Shown in pieces: positions 1 through 12,659 of a stretch of 64,000 nt of DNA; positions within the stretch are counted from its first letter, which is position 1; each line of letters begins with the position of its first letter. This stretch comes from Cololabis saira (lineage: Eukaryota; Chordata; Actinopteri; Beloniformes; Belonidae): assembly GCF_033807715.1 (NCBI RefSeq), contig NC_084591.1, forward strand, positions 27,872,090 through 27,936,089, in the 5' to 3' direction. A model generated the notes under the pieces. That model saw only the letters and a program-made list of their open reading frames with translations. It searched no databases and was not told the origin of the DNA. A program made the position numbers and the translations under genes.

Positions 1-110
1 TCCACGCCATGCAAGCCAGCACAATAAATGAGAGATCTGTGTCAGTTTCTTCCTGCACCACGCCAAGTATAGCTCATTAAACCACCTTCGGCACAATCAT
101 CAGAATCAAT

Positions 111-350
111 CATTCATTCATTTTCAATGATTAATTTCTATTCAGGATCAGGATGGGCTGGAGCTCATGCCAGCTGTCAATGGGTGAGAGGCTATAGGTG
201 CATCCTGAACAGATGGTCAGTGACATGCTCACTCACTCCCACAATCAATTTTGAATCACCAATGAATGTAACGTGGATGGTTTTGGATGGAGGGACAATG
301 CCATAGTACCTGGAGTACTTCTCATACTAGCACTGCAGTGAAGTAATCAT
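111..350 (-). repeat. Old SINE-like teleost repeat copy
   Basis: On the minus strand this matches, with many substitutions, the 3' half of the interspersed repeat seen better preserved at 39466-39730. Shared blocks are GATCAGGATGGGCTGGAGC and CAGCTGTCAATGGGTGAGAG, with the CACTCACTCCCAC segment after them. Recognition is by recall of the family consensus. Confidence 0.5.
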
Positions 351-620
351 TCCCTCTATAAGGTCATCAGTCCTGCGATGTTGCGGAGGAATTCTGGTTG
401 ACGTGAGGTCTAGACTTTGAGCAAACCAACCTGACCAAATGTTTCTATTTTTTGTCCACACATTGTTCCAGAAATAATGTTGATATTGATCTGTGTGCTT
501 CTGGCAAACAAAAACGCTCCTCCTTTTCTAATAAAACTCTGAGAAATCATTATGACTGAGACTGAGATATGGATAATCATCATTATGATTGAGATCCATG
601 TCTTAACTAATATCTTTGAC

Positions 621-626
621 TTTATT
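621..626 (-). terminator. Possible polyadenylation signal for the unassigned left-edge gene
   Basis: TTTATT on plus, so AATAAA on minus, about 1.8 kb downstream of the stop at 2405. It matters only if the putative terminal exon is real. Confidence 0.2.
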
Positions 627-2404
627 GTGATACATAAAACTTTAGAGCTGAACAAGCCCCCCCCCCCCCTGTAACAACGAAGGTTCGTCTGTGCTCTGAC
701 TGATATCACTTATTTATAACTGGCTGAGGTAACTCAGAAAGCCATTAGGAGCCATTAAAACAGAGACGTCTCACATTACTTTGAATAAAAAACAAATGCT
801 TCAAAAATGCAGTGAAACATTTTGATGTTTACATGCCTATCCACCTTAAATGAAGCTTTTTTTTTCTTTTTTTTGAGGATTTTGTCTGAAAGTTTATGTC
901 AATTTGTAAATGATATAACCTAAACCAATCTGTCTATGAAGTGTTACTAATGACACAGTGATGCATAACTATTATGACATAATTACTTCAAAAAAACCAG
1001 GGCGTGTGTGTTAAAAGTTTTTACTGTAAGCCATCTCATCTCACCACTGATGGATTCATTTTCAGTTTCCCAACGATGACCATGTAATATGTGCTGCTGC
1101 TGATGGGCTACTTGCATGGCCGGGTTTCAGACTGTCGGCACCGGCGAGTCTGCCCGTCATTTTGTCAATTCATTATATTTACTGTGCACGTGTTTGCTCT
1201 TGCGCTTGTGTCATGGCTGGCTCCGCTCTGACGGCTGATGTCTCGATGTGTGAGTCAGTCCGAGCCACATTAGTCATGTCTGCAGACCTACCTGGCTCCA
1301 GGGCTCCCATCCTACAAAGGAGGAGAGAAGCGGAGGATGGATAGCAGCCTACATGAGGACAGTCGCCTCAGTGCTGGAGTTTAAAGAAAGAAGTGATGTG
1401 AAACACAAACATCTGTAGACGTTCAGTTGGAGGAAACAACACCGAGCACTCTTGCATCCAGTGTATCAAACCCAAACTGACTTGCGTCTCCAAAACAATG
1501 GAAGCATGCTGTTTTCACGCAGTAAATTTTCCATGAACACAGTGTTGCAGTCCCCCCCTCCCACTCTCCTTTTCAAGCAAATCAGACATGAAGTCATTTT
1601 CAGCCATAAGCAACTTAACAGAAATAGCTTGCATGTGGCTCTGAGGTCATGGGCAGAGAGAGGAGAAATGATAACAGAGCTGTAGCCACAAACACGGTGT
1701 GTCAGCAGCCATCAGTCTGCTCTGCAAGAGATTCAGCCTTTGTCTTAGCAACATGCCAGTCCTCCCCAAACAGAAGGCGTAATTATTTACAGTGGGAATG
1801 GAATTCTGTTTGCAAAATAATTTGGGTTTACGTATAAACATAAAAACAAAATCTAGGTGCTTAGTTTTGCAAAAAGGATCCAATGTGATACAGTAAGATT
1901 TTAAAGCTTGGACTATTTGTTGAAATATATACACACTATATCACTTATTGATAGGTGATTTAGTCACACATATACAGACACAGACACACTGTTTGCAAGT
2001 GAAACAGCAGAAAAATCTTCTGCTCATTTTCTCTCCTCTTGCATTAAAAAAATGGTCGGTGTCAGACTTCTGCAGAGGCTAAGACTACTAACAGACTACT
2101 AAGGGATTTGGGAAAACTTTGGGAAGTTCTGTCTTTTATCAGGTTAGTCTGTGTTGAACAAACATCCTTTAGTCCGCTGCATTTACATTACAGTCGGTGG
2201 GGTCATCCGACGCAGCAGAGTCCATCCACGGCTGAAGAGCAGAATGTCAACACAGCAGACAAAACATCATTGTGTGACACCACAGGCGCTGTCATCCTTA
2301 GTGGACAGTTACAATGATTTTACGTTACATAAGTGCCAAATATCAATAACAGTTGGTCCTTTCCGGTATTGCAGTGCCAGTCTGCAGCCGGTACCAGTTT
2401 AACA
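627..2404. other. Left flank, no gene recognised
   Basis: Unique-looking sequence with a C-run near 659-669 and no domain-bearing open frame on either strand. It may be the 3' UTR of the putative exon at 2405-2511. Confidence 0.4.
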
Positions 2405-2511
2405 TCAGATATCTGAATGTTTCTTCATCGCAAAGACCACATCCACCTCCTTGCCGGGACAATCAGGTAGACTGATGGGAGTCGTAGTCTTGACGTTCTT
2501 CAAAACTGAGA
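2405..2511 (-). CDS. Putative terminal coding exon of an unrecognised minus-strand gene
   Basis: The minus strand has a good acceptor (TTTTTTCTTCCAG|TC). It is followed by 35 in-frame codons to TGA, giving SVLKNVKTTTPISLPDCPGK and then EVDVVFAMKKHSDI. Codon choice is G/C-ended and coding-like (GTC AAG ACT ACG, GAG GTG GAT GTG GTC), unlike the AT-rich surroundings. I do not recognise the protein and assign no function. If real, the exon is entered in phase 1, the gene lies on the same strand as dusp8 and its earlier exons should lie between 2.5 and 13 kb, where I could not find a convincing one. A minus-strand AATAAA at 621-626 would allow a 1.8-kb 3' UTR. It could also be a transposon or pseudogene fragment. 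Confidence 0.33.
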
Positions 2512-2863
2512 CTGGAAGAAAAAATATATATCAAATGATATTGTTCATTATATTCTTATTCTTAAAATTTTAGTAGCCAGTTTAATTCAGAAAGGCGTAT
2601 ACGGCTGCAGACAAGTGGAAACCCGCGTTTCAGTTCTAACCGACGCATCATTGTCATATTTTCCTTCCACTCGACCTGCAAATCTGAACAAACTAATTCG
2701 TTATAGACAAGATCTTTGACTTTTAGGTGAATTTTACAAAACCAAACTGTCGGGGGGATTAACTAAAATAACTTTGTGTCACGACTGTAATTATTATTTA
2801 CGTTATTTTTCTACAAAATGAAACATCCGTCTTAACATCCTCCGAGAGTGGCGATTCCATATT

Positions 2864-2889
2864 TAATTCAATTCAATTCAATTCAATTG
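2864..2889. repeat. (ATTCA)n pentanucleotide microsatellite
   Basis: About five consecutive ATTCA units. Confidence 0.8.
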
Positions 2890-4750
2890 ATTCATTTTTT
2901 TACCAGAGGTTCTGTGTTGTATGACTTAACCCCTTCAGACACCCAAAGTTATACTTGTCTGTCTGCTTCTACTCATCTACAATGTTAAAACAATTACTAT
3001 CATCTATTGCCTGATGTTAATCTACAGGCACCAAAGGTTAAACTAGATGGCTGGAAAGACACTTTAAAAGTCCAATGTAAAACCAGAGGGTTTTCTGGAG
3101 AAACATAAGCTGTGAACTTATGTATTTGGTTTCTAAGCTTCTACAGAAATCAAAATATGAAATGAAGCCCATTTGAGATGTTAAACCCTCTGCTTTTATT
3201 GTGAATTAGTGTATTTGCCCTCATGTTTATTAATATCTCCAAAAATTATAACTGACTTCACTCTTATGAATATGGAAGAAACACGGTTACATCGTATCAA
3301 GTCATGACGGGGAAGGAGGAAAAGGGTGGACAAATACTTTCTTAAGGCCTGAAATAGTTGCTTCTTTTAAGTGCGTGCAGCAACGATATCTACATCTCGT
3401 GCCGGCGTGTAGAGAGTGAATAAAGTCCCTGGTCCAGCGTCCATCTGATGGCCGTCTCCTTGCGTGGTGGTCCAGGATGTGGTTTCTGGAGGTAAAGATG
3501 CTGGGATACGGGATATGTGCTGCCGTGTGCTGTGTGTTGCTGACTACAGAAACAGAAACGGTGTGTGTGTGTGTGTGTTGACAAGCTGCTGGGGTTTGGA
3601 CCTGAGCTCAGAGTGCTGATGGGGCTGATGTGGTGAAAGAGAGGGAGAGGGCTGCAGTTTGTTCCACCGTTCGAAAGACAGAGACAGATGTCAGCACCAA
3701 CAGCTGCTTTAGTCAGCACTCTGCACAAACTCATTCACGGTGACGAACGGCTGCCACTCACTCTTTCTCTCTCTCTCTTTCTCTCACACACACACACACA
3801 CAGTACATGAAGTAACATTCACACTTTTTTTCTTCCATTGTCATTTTGTTTCATCCCTCAAATGGGAAGCGAAGCGAAACCTGAAGACTGGACGGGCTAA
3901 TGTAGCCCTGCATTCAATCTGTTGCTGACTTTCAGTCATGGGACAAAAGTATTGATCGCCCCTCACCTTCACATCAGAGGACAGAGGGGGCAGCTGAGCC
4001 TCACGGGGAGCCAGCAGTAGGTGGCAACAGTCAGTTACACAACACCTGCCCCAGCAATCACTCCCGCTTCTCCAACGATGGAAACCTTATTGAATTTTTC
4101 TTTGTGGTTAATGGAGCTCAACCAGGTGAATGTCTGAGCATAATGATGATCTGTTTATAAGCAGCTTTGTGTTTGATGTGGAAGGCTCTAGGCAGCCCAA
4201 CGTGCCCATCGCAACCTTGCTTTGTTTTATCCTGATTTGCCTGTCTAGACACCCCCTCTTGTCTTGCTGTAACGCTGCGGTGCGTAATACGCAGGTGGCC
4301 ATAACAACACTAACTGCATTGAGCTGGATTACCTCGGGCCCTCCGAAGCTCAGAGCCAACCTGGGATTTCTCCTCACTGCAGGCCCCACTCATGCAAATT
4401 GCTCCGAGGGATGCACTAATGATCTCCCTGTGTTCATCGATTTGGTTCATTTCACCGCTGTAACATATCATTGATGTAGAAATAGGGTTGCCACCTTTCA
4501 GAAATAGAAATAAGGGACGCCCTGATTTCAGCAGTGCAGGAGCCAAAAAAAAGCCCCAAAACTTCTAAACTGAATAAAAATGTGTTTATTTTATATGAAA
4601 AACAAAATGCTTTGATTTAAAGTTTAAAATGCTTTAATAGCATTGAACTTTCATGACTGTAGAGACAGACAACCATATAGCAACTGAAATAGCCTCCTAT
4701 GCTACGTACGTCCACATCAGCCCAGATGTATAATATAGCTACAGGTGAAG

Positions 4751-5365
4751 AATATGGTGTAAAAGTTAATTTATTTCAATAATTCAACTAGAATATGGTG
4801 TAAAAGTTAATTTATTTCAATAATTCAACTAGACTATGGTGTAAAAGTTAATTTATTTCAATAATTCAACTAGAATATGGTGTAAAAGTTAATTTATTTC
4901 AATAATTCAACTAGAATATGGTGTAAAAGTTAATTTATTTCAATAATTCAACTAGAATATGGTGTAAAAGTTAATTTATTTCAATAATTCAACTAGAATA
5001 TGGTGTAAAAGTTAACTTATTTCAATAATTCAACTAGAATATGGTGTAAAAGTTAATTTATTTCAATAATTCAACTAGAATATGGTGTAAAAGTTAATTT
5101 ATTTCAATAATTCAACTAGAATATGGTGTAAAAGTTAACTTATTTCAATAATTCAACTAGAATATGGTGTAAAAGTTAATTTATTTCAATAATTCAACTA
5201 GAATATGGTGTAAAAGTTAATTTATTTCAATAATTCAACTAGAATATGGTGTAAAGGTTAACTTATTTCAATAATTCAACTAGAATATGGTGTAAAAGTT
5301 AATTTATTTCAATAATTCAACTAGAATATGGTGTAAAAGTTAACTTATTTCAATAATTCAACTAG
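4751..5365. repeat. 41-bp minisatellite, exactly 15 units
   Basis: The unit begins AATATGGTGTAAAAGTTAA and ends ATTCAACTAG. Fifteen units occupy 615 bp with almost no divergence. A T-to-C change (TTAACTTA for TTAATTTA) marks units 7, 10, 13 and 15, so units 7-13 repeat with a three-unit (123-bp) period. The array is contained wholly inside the TIR element. Confidence 0.95.
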
Positions 5366-5403
5366 AATATGATGTAAAGATGAATGAAAATACGGTACAA
5401 ATC

Positions 5404-5432
5404 GTGTCCCGTATTAGTTCAATACGGGACAC
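5404..5432. repeat. Perfect palindrome inside the TIR element
   Basis: GTGTCCCGTATT, a 5-base loop AGTTC, then AATACGGGACAC: a perfect 12-bp stem. A related motif (GTATTTTACGGGACGGG) recurs at the right terminus, so this may be a subterminal transposase-binding repeat. Confidence 0.8.
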
Positions 5433-6572
5433 AACATTTTTTTCTCAAATAAAGGACAATTCCGTATTTTACGGGACGGGTGGCAACCCTATGTAGAAAT
5501 GAAGATGGATTCATGAACATGCGTATGAGGCGGGAGGGCAATATTGGACACATGTGTTTGGACCGAGGCTCTCGCTGGTCTGGCATGGAGGAGAGGGAAA
5601 CTATCACAGTGTGCCCGGCCCTTCAGCGCAAAAAGCTCAGCTTTCTGGCTGAGTGTGTTAAATAAATAGAGATGACAGAAGAGGAAGAAGGACTCAGACT
5701 GAAAGAAATAGTCAAAAGAGCACACTGTAAGTCTGTAGGGTTATATGAGGGCAAGAACTTTCCACGGAGGGAAAAAAGAGGGGGGAAAGGTTTGGATCCA
5801 GTCATCCATAGTGACGTGTAGATAAGTGCGAAATGTCGCGCTGACGCAACTTTCGAGCAGCAAATGTGTTGAATGTGAGCGTGTGAGTTGGATGAAAGGG
5901 TTTGAAAAGAAGCAGCACAAGGGGAGAACGTGGACATGCTCTTGCGATGATAGGTGAGTGCAGTCTGGATGTGTGCAAGTGGAAAAGCAGAGCCAGAGTG
6001 CCGTAGCTTGCTGACGTAACGGCTCCTAACTGTTTCCATATAGAAGGACTGGGAGCCGGCGCCAGGCAGCCTTTCAGCGTACGTCTGGTACCCATCAGCC
6101 CCCGTGAGAGGGAGGATACGCACTCTAACACCCACACACACGCAAGCCTGCTCCTAGATTTGCAACACACACTCACTTAGGTCATGTAGCTGCAGATGAG
6201 GATGGAGGGATGATAAATGTGACTTTTGAGGTCTTCTTTTATTAAGTATCATGCTAAGTAGATGACAATGATAGGGACGCATATGGAAAAATGTCCTGAT
6301 CACCTTTCTGTTAATATTGTTTGAACAGCTGTAATTTCACAACTCCAAACCCAAGTTTCAGCTTCATTTGTAGTTTTTGTTTCCGTTTTTGTTGCACGAA
6401 GGCTGCCTCTTCCCAAGTCTTTATGAGTCCCCTCAACCACCAACCTTTGACCTCAGGAAGAAAAAGACGTAATATTGCTGCTAAACGCATGGTCCACTGA
6501 CCAGCACATCCATGTCCTCATAATTAAACCACTCTTGTGTACCGTGCAGCCATAGTGCCTTCAAAATCATAT

Positions 6573-6700
6573 TGAACCATCCATCCATCAATCACTTTAA
6601 ATAACTTTTGCAGGTGGAAGAGTTGAGTCCATCACAGACACAAAAGAGACATCAATCCACTCTCACACTCACTACACTGGGCACTCAGTCACATATTTAA
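6573..6700 (-). repeat. Fragment of SINE-like teleost repeat
   Basis: It starts CCATCCATCAATCACTTTAA and later has GAGTCCATCACAGACACAAA and CACTCTCACACTCACTACAC. This is the degraded minus-oriented 3' end of the same family as at 111-350. It is very diverged. Confidence 0.35.
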
Positions 6701-8246
6701 AAATGCGTATGCATATAAAAATGAAGTCATATAGTCATATATACATAGACGGAGTCGTGTTTATTTTGTGCGTGCTGATATATTATATAACAAAAGTCAG
6801 TTGCAACATTGGGAAGGAGCTGAAAGAAAAAATATAATCTGAAAACTATTCCGGGGAACAGGAACACTGGCAACAGGAAACCTGCACTAAAGTGCAGACT
6901 GCAGCACAACAGGGGAGAGAGTGTAGACGAGGCAGGTTACCCGAGACACAGATCCATATAATGTAAGCTGAGGGCACCTTGAGAGACAAACACACACACA
7001 CACATTCAAAGAAGAAGCATATTGTGAAGGATTATCTGGTATGATCTGGGTGATAATCATACCAACATGGCAGGCAGGAGTTTCACGGGTACATGCAAAC
7101 ACCAGAAAAGAGGGATTTATTATGCTTTTCATTGTCATGCTGGTCTTTTCAAAGGGACCATGTGATAACACATTAGAAAATCAGAAACGTCTCAGCTGGA
7201 GATTCTGGTAATGCCATTATCTCTGCCTTGTCTGCTGTTGTGTGCAGCGGGTTGTTTGTGCTTGTGTGAGTCTTCAAAAGCTTGACTTTGTCTCCTCTGC
7301 CCTGCCTTACCCTCTCGTCACCCCCAGAACAACCATGCACGGAGATTGTTGAGCTTGACGTGATCAAATGGTGGGGCTTTGGGAGCGACGCTTTGTTTGC
7401 AGAGAGATGTTCGATTGCGTGAGGCGAAATTCCACGATGACGTCATGAAACCAAAACTGCCTTTGTAGTCAAGCCCCCATTGTGAGGACGCAATAAAGTG
7501 GCCCCCTGCTGGATGTGGACTTTCTTTTTTTTTCTTTCCTCATGTATAGCTTCACACTGTTTCCTCTGGGGAACATACCCCTCTTTGTCCTTGTCTCACA
7601 TACACACACACACACACACACAAGCAACACTACGTCATCCTATTCTCTTATCCCCTGGAGGTAAACACTGTTCAAACACATCACATCACTGGCAAACACC
7701 ATCAGCCTCACCAGCCAGTCTCCCTCTCGCCCACGGACACAGACGCACAGAGGAGAGGTGGAGTTGGGAGGAAGGGAGGACATGAGAGGCTGTGATGTCT
7801 GACCGAGGCAGCAGAGCTACCATAGTACTCCAAAACACCTCTTACACACCTGTTATCGCTTACTTAAAGGGCAATTTCATTTCAGCAACTCAGTTGGGTA
7901 GAGACGTTAACAAACACCAAAACCAACAGATATAGTGAGTTATAACACCTCAGTTCACACACATCTAAAGTGATAATGCCAGAGGGATGTTATGTAAGTG
8001 CAAAATCCCCCCCCCCCCCTACGAAAGAAAATGTATAAGAAACACTAAAGAATACAAGTAGGATAAAAAGTCAAGACAGTCAGCACCAATAAAGCATGGA
8101 AATTAAGAGCACAAATCAATAAATAGAAGCTCAAAAATTACTAAATCAAGTCACTTAAAATCCCAGATAAGTAATCTGATCGCAGTTTGGAGGAATGTCT
8201 TGGAATACTGATTAGTTTTAGTTACGGGGATCTGATAACGTCGACT

Positions 8247-8420
8247 TTAAGACATTAGAGTAAAATTAGAAGATAAAATGTGCCTCTGATACAAACTTAT
8301 CACCTGTTTAGCTTTTCTCATCACCTGACTCCCCCAGAGCGACGCCAGGTCTCTCTGCCGAACACGAATGATCTCGGAGCACACTTTAACCACGCCATTC
8401 AGGCTCTTCCTGTCCTTGAA
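8247..8420 (-). pseudogene. LINE ORF2 C-terminal remnant
   Basis: The minus strand translates without a break as FKDRKSLNGVVKVCSEIIRV, then RQRDLASLWGSQVMRKAKQV, and so on to HILSSNFTLMS and a stop. This resembles the region after the reverse-transcriptase domain in teleost L2/Rex-type LINEs, where an SLN(G/N)VVK(V/I)CSKI-like stretch is typical. Only this short piece survives, with no endonuclease or RT core nearby. The family is given from recall. Confidence 0.5.
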
Positions 8421-8849
8421 GCTTGCACTTTTTCTGTATCAGTGCACAGCTTATAGGTTGTAATAAAATGATACATTATGGTATACTCAGGGCACTTCTG
8501 CTTGTCCTACTGTGTTAAAGACTTTATAAAGTACAACTCCAAGTCTAAAACATTTGTGACACTGTGTAAAACACAAAAAGGTCATTTTGAATTTTGTGGC
8601 AACAACTCTTCTTAATCAAAGGCAAGGTATGGTTTATCACTGTTCCCTTGGCAACAGTAATCTTGAGGAGGAAAGGAGGAGACTGAACTGGAGTTTTGGG
8701 GAAAGAAATGTCCTATTCTTGTCTGACTTGAGATTCAAGCTGCTCAACGGTCCTTCTCATCAGAGAAGACGTTGCTCACAATGAAACATAAATCCATTAG
8801 GATTTAAGTTTACATTATTTCCCCAAATTGTTGTTTCTTGTTCTCAATG

Positions 8850-9365
8850 TGCAAGCTGACTGTTCCAGTGGCACTTTTACAAGCTGATTACAAGCTGGAT
8901 GGTCCCTCTCTTCTCTAGCCTGCAGGATATGGTGTCCGTGGTTTCCAAAAATAAGTTCAAATTTCAGAGAATCCAACCCACATGACAGTTTCCCACTTTG
9001 CCCCAGTCCATTTCAACTGAACTTTGCTTATAAGAAGACACCCGCATTTCTAAATCATATTAACACATGGCTTTCTCTTTGCATGGTAGAGCTTTAACCT
9101 GTACCTGTGGCTGGCGTTGCAAACTGTGTTCTCTGTGGTTTCCAGAGGACCGTCAATGTTTTCCATCATAGAACCGTCCCTGTTTTTCCATACAATGTTG
9201 CCCAATTGCCCAAAAATCCCAGACATTTAATTATGAAACCTTGTCCCATGCACACAGGGATTTCTTCATATTCTCAAAATCATTTCATGACAATATGTGC
9301 TGTGGTTGGTGAGAAACTCAGGGTCTCTGCAATGTTTGTAGAACCTCTAAGGAAGCATCACATAC
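8850..9365. mobile_element. Diverged DNA-transposon-like interspersed repeat
   Basis: Segments such as AACACATGGCTTTCTCTTTG, GCATGGTAGAGCTTTAACCT and GCAAACTGTGTTCTCTGTGG match, with substitutions, a repeat I recall as very common in fish genomes. I do not know its class with confidence. No terminal repeats are preserved. The 90-codon plus frame at 9107-9379 lies within it and is not considered a gene. Confidence 0.4.
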
Positions 9366-9393
9366 TCTGCTATTTATGATTCTAAATGTATAG

Positions 9394-9503
<110 letters not shown>

Positions 9504-10134
9504 ATTATTACAAGATGTTCCTCCAGGTGTTTCTTTGGGTCCAATATAAATGGTTTATTTAACAGTTTAGTTTGAGATGTTGTGTGTTTTTTTTTTCCCA
9601 GTACGACACAAGCATCCAGTAAGTGTTGTGGTTTTGTATGTGGATCCAGCGCTCTCCCTGCTCTCATGCAGATATGAAGCTACAGGGGGGTCTGAGCTGA
9701 ACTGCAGCCAGTCATCATAGTAAAGATGTTCCAGCACCAATTTTTGATGCATTTTGCTTATTTATATATAAAAAGAAGAAGTTCAACCTCTCACAGAAAG
9801 CAAAGCTAATATCCAATATCCCGGCTTTGTCTTCCATGTTTAGAATAAAAACGATAAAACAGTGCCAGTAATATGTCAACAAAAACAGAATACAGTTATT
9901 AGCTAATCAAAAATTCACTTCATCTTACAACAGATTTGTACTGCATGCAACCAGTTTATCATCTACAGTTATTTATTATAGAACCGGCTGTTGTAATGCA
10001 GAAAGTGGTTCCTCTGGTTCCTCGGTGAAAACTTCTCAACAAAGCTGCTGTGTGTATTTGTTACAGTATCAGCGGTGCCCAGAGAAGCACCACTCTTGAG
10101 CTGCGTATTGAGAAAAGTGTACAGTTTCTCCTCT

Positions 10135-10237
<103 letters not shown>

Positions 10238-11402
10238 TTATATTGATATTGATATATATACAGTATAGATTGATTTGATTGATAAGATTTGTTTGCAAAT
10301 GTTTGATTCTTTGCCTGATAGAGATTTGATTTAGATTTGCTGACACAACAACAAACTGTGGTCATTGATCTGTTGATTATTGATCTGCTATTTTTAAATT
10401 GTTCAACTATTTGCAGAGTTTCTTTTATGGAGTGGTGAAGATGATACTATCATATATTGATTTTTTACTTTCCTTTAATATTTTACTTTAAATTCAGTAG
10501 AGGGTTAAAATCATTTACAAATACATTATTTTGTTTTAATTTACACTTTGCAGAATAAACAAACAGCTAGATGAAGCTTTGTAGTTTAATTTCAAATGTA
10601 GATTTTAAACTATTGGCTACTTCTAATGCCTATCATTTTGATATCACCTTTTAAGGCAGCTGTTTTTTTCCCCTTGAACCCCCAAATCAGAAAAAGTCGA
10701 CTGTGTCCTACACAGAGACCGTTTGGAGAATTTGCACAAAAAAAAGTGACTTTGGCACACGTTCAGATGTTTGAGACAAAAGGAGAGAATTATTTCATCT
10801 CTTGATATCTTGAACCCTTTCAGTGTTGTGAGAAGGAACAGAAATGTTACAAAGGGCTAAAAGCTTTACAGCCGCGTCCTCTGTCATGTGTTAGAACTTT
10901 TCTTATAAAAATGGATTTATATGACCAAAATGAATCAAGCTGATGTGACAAAACAGGAAATACTACACGCAGGAACAGCACCTTCTTTTCTTATTAGCCT
11001 TGTTCATACCATCTGCACTCACTAAATAACAAGCCTCGCAGCACCATACAGAACCACTTAGGGCCGCATGACCCAACGGGTTTAAAGAATAAACTGGTAC
11101 AATCAGTGAAGCCGTCTGCATTTGTCAAACCTACAATCAATCAAGCCGTGACCTCTCCAGGAGTCCTGGGTATCTCGCTGTCCCCCTGGCCCTGTTCACA
11201 CCCCGTGCACACACACCAGATGAAGAAGCAGAGACAGGAGTATTTTATCATGTCTGTATTTGTCTCATTTTCACAAAACATGTACAGGGGAAGGAAAAGC
11301 CTTTCAATAGAACCTGAGGTATTTTTGCATCAAGCAGCCTAAGGTATCAGGATTTCATCTTAAAAACTTTAAATTCAGTGTTCTTGTATCTGTTGCTAGT
11401 TT

Positions 11403-11403
<1 letters not shown>

Positions 11404-11465
<62 letters not shown>
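11404..11465. repeat. (TAA)n microsatellite, about 20 units
   Basis: An uninterrupted trinucleotide array of 62 bp. Confidence 0.97.
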
Positions 11466-11466
<1 letters not shown>

Positions 11467-11829
11467 AATGTCAATAATGGGACAGCCTGCATCATCCTTG
11501 TTACAAAGCACAAATAATCTTTACAATGTTTCTTAAAAATATAGGGAGGAGGATGAGAAGAGAAGAGGTTGCTTGGACCTCAGGGGAACACGGGAATCTA
11601 TCCAAACATCTTGTAGCTGCAGCAAAAAGGTCAGAGATCGCCAGAGAGTGTAAAGCTAATCATGGGTCAAAGGAAAAAGAAACACATTTTACATCATAAA
11701 TAAATTACCATCTCGCACCAGGAGAGCAAAGTTTTCATTCCTTTCAACTCAGAATGTCAAGATCCTGATTTTTCTTCCCATTGTGTTACGTTGTTTCAAT
11801 TAAAACTTTGGAAATTCCAAAATAAAAGA

Positions 11830-11832
<3 letters not shown>

Positions 11833-11906
<74 letters not shown>

Positions 11907-11915
11907 CGAGCGAGG
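11833..11915. repeat. (AG)n microsatellite
   Basis: About 34 pure AG units followed by CGAGAGCGAGCGAG. Pure purine on one strand, so able to form triplex DNA. Confidence 0.97.
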
Positions 11916-12606
11916 GAGCTTTATGGAAATGCATTGTGCTGATGTACCAGCAGCTGTGTACCCTGTGTTGGGCTTGGCTCACTGAAAGATCCCCTGAGAA
12001 TGAACAAAAGGGCGAGTGTAGGGCCAATGCTTGACGTGTGAATACAAGTGGAAGTGCATACAGTATAATGTGTGTGTGTGTGTGTGATGTGTGTTTGTGT
12101 GTTAGTTTCAGCTTTGGTAGGATGTGCTGTGATCATGACTGACAAACTGGTGCTGGCTCGGAGAGGACGCCAAGTCTTAAACTTCTGAAAAAATGTATAT
12201 GTTTGATTGAGCGTGTGTTGTCATATGTCACTGCGTGCGTGTGATTTGAAAGTGGGTGGCGACTCCGTCTTCTTCTGCACACAATCAAACATAAGTGTCT
12301 TTTCAGTTGAGGCTTGAGCTTTATACGTGATAAATCCACATATTCACCCTACATTGTGCAAAATCAGAGATCCTGTTCTCACTCATACCGTTACTGGGAC
12401 GTTTATGCCATCTTCCAAATATGAAACAGAGACTTGCAAGAGTATCGCGTTGCACGGGTTTAAATGGTAATTGTTAAACCAGAAAGCAGAAAAGTGCATT
12501 TCAATGTCATACATCTCTCTCTCCAAATAAGGGACAGCACATATTGCTTGCTTGAATTCATTGAGTGTGTATTTGTATGAGTGTGTGTTCATAAATACCA
12601 TACAGC

Positions 12607-12607
12607 A

Positions 12608-12658
<51 letters not shown>

Positions 12659-12659
12659 T
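12607..12659. repeat. (AAT)n microsatellite
   Basis: A pure array of about 17 units downstream of dusp8. Confidence 0.97.

Larger units (their letters stand above)
4484..5490. mobile_element. Non-autonomous TIR DNA transposon with a 10-bp target-site duplication
   Basis: The ends are perfect 12-bp inverted repeats, AGGGTTGCCACC at 4484-4495 and GGTGGCAACCCT at 5479-5490. The flanks are a perfect 10-bp direct duplication ATGTAGAAAT at 4474-4483 and 5491-5500. There is no transposase. The inside is mostly a 41-bp minisatellite (4751-5365). Near the right end is a perfect 12-bp-arm palindrome (5404-5432). A 9-11 bp duplication suggests a Mutator-like superfamily, but the family is not identified. 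Confidence 0.85.
2512..8246. other. Intergenic stretch left of dusp8, no confident gene
   Basis: It contains the TIR element with the 41-bp minisatellite (4484-5490), an old SINE-like fragment (about 6573-6700) and short CA repeats. Minus-strand frames at 5623-6141 (172 codons) and 5802-6176 overlap in different registers and show no recognisable domain, so I do not call them genes. Confidence 0.45.

Noticed and set aside
3369..3542. Possible minus-strand exon after a CTGTTTCTGTAG acceptor
   Set aside because: All three frames are open for a while, none resembles a known protein, and no matching donor or partner exon was found.
4751..5365. Regular 41-bp array considered as a CRISPR-like repeat
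   Set aside because: There are no variable spacers. Units are contiguous and nearly identical, and the context is a eukaryotic transposon.
5623..6176. Overlapping minus-strand frames of 172 and 124 codons
   Set aside because: Two registers are open over the same bases, no domain is recognisable and no convincing splice sites flank them. Probably chance, though the stretch DGYQTYAERLPGAG looked briefly coding-like.
9107..9379. 90-codon plus-strand frame
   Set aside because: It sits inside a diverged interspersed repeat that is common in fish and appears non-coding in this orientation.
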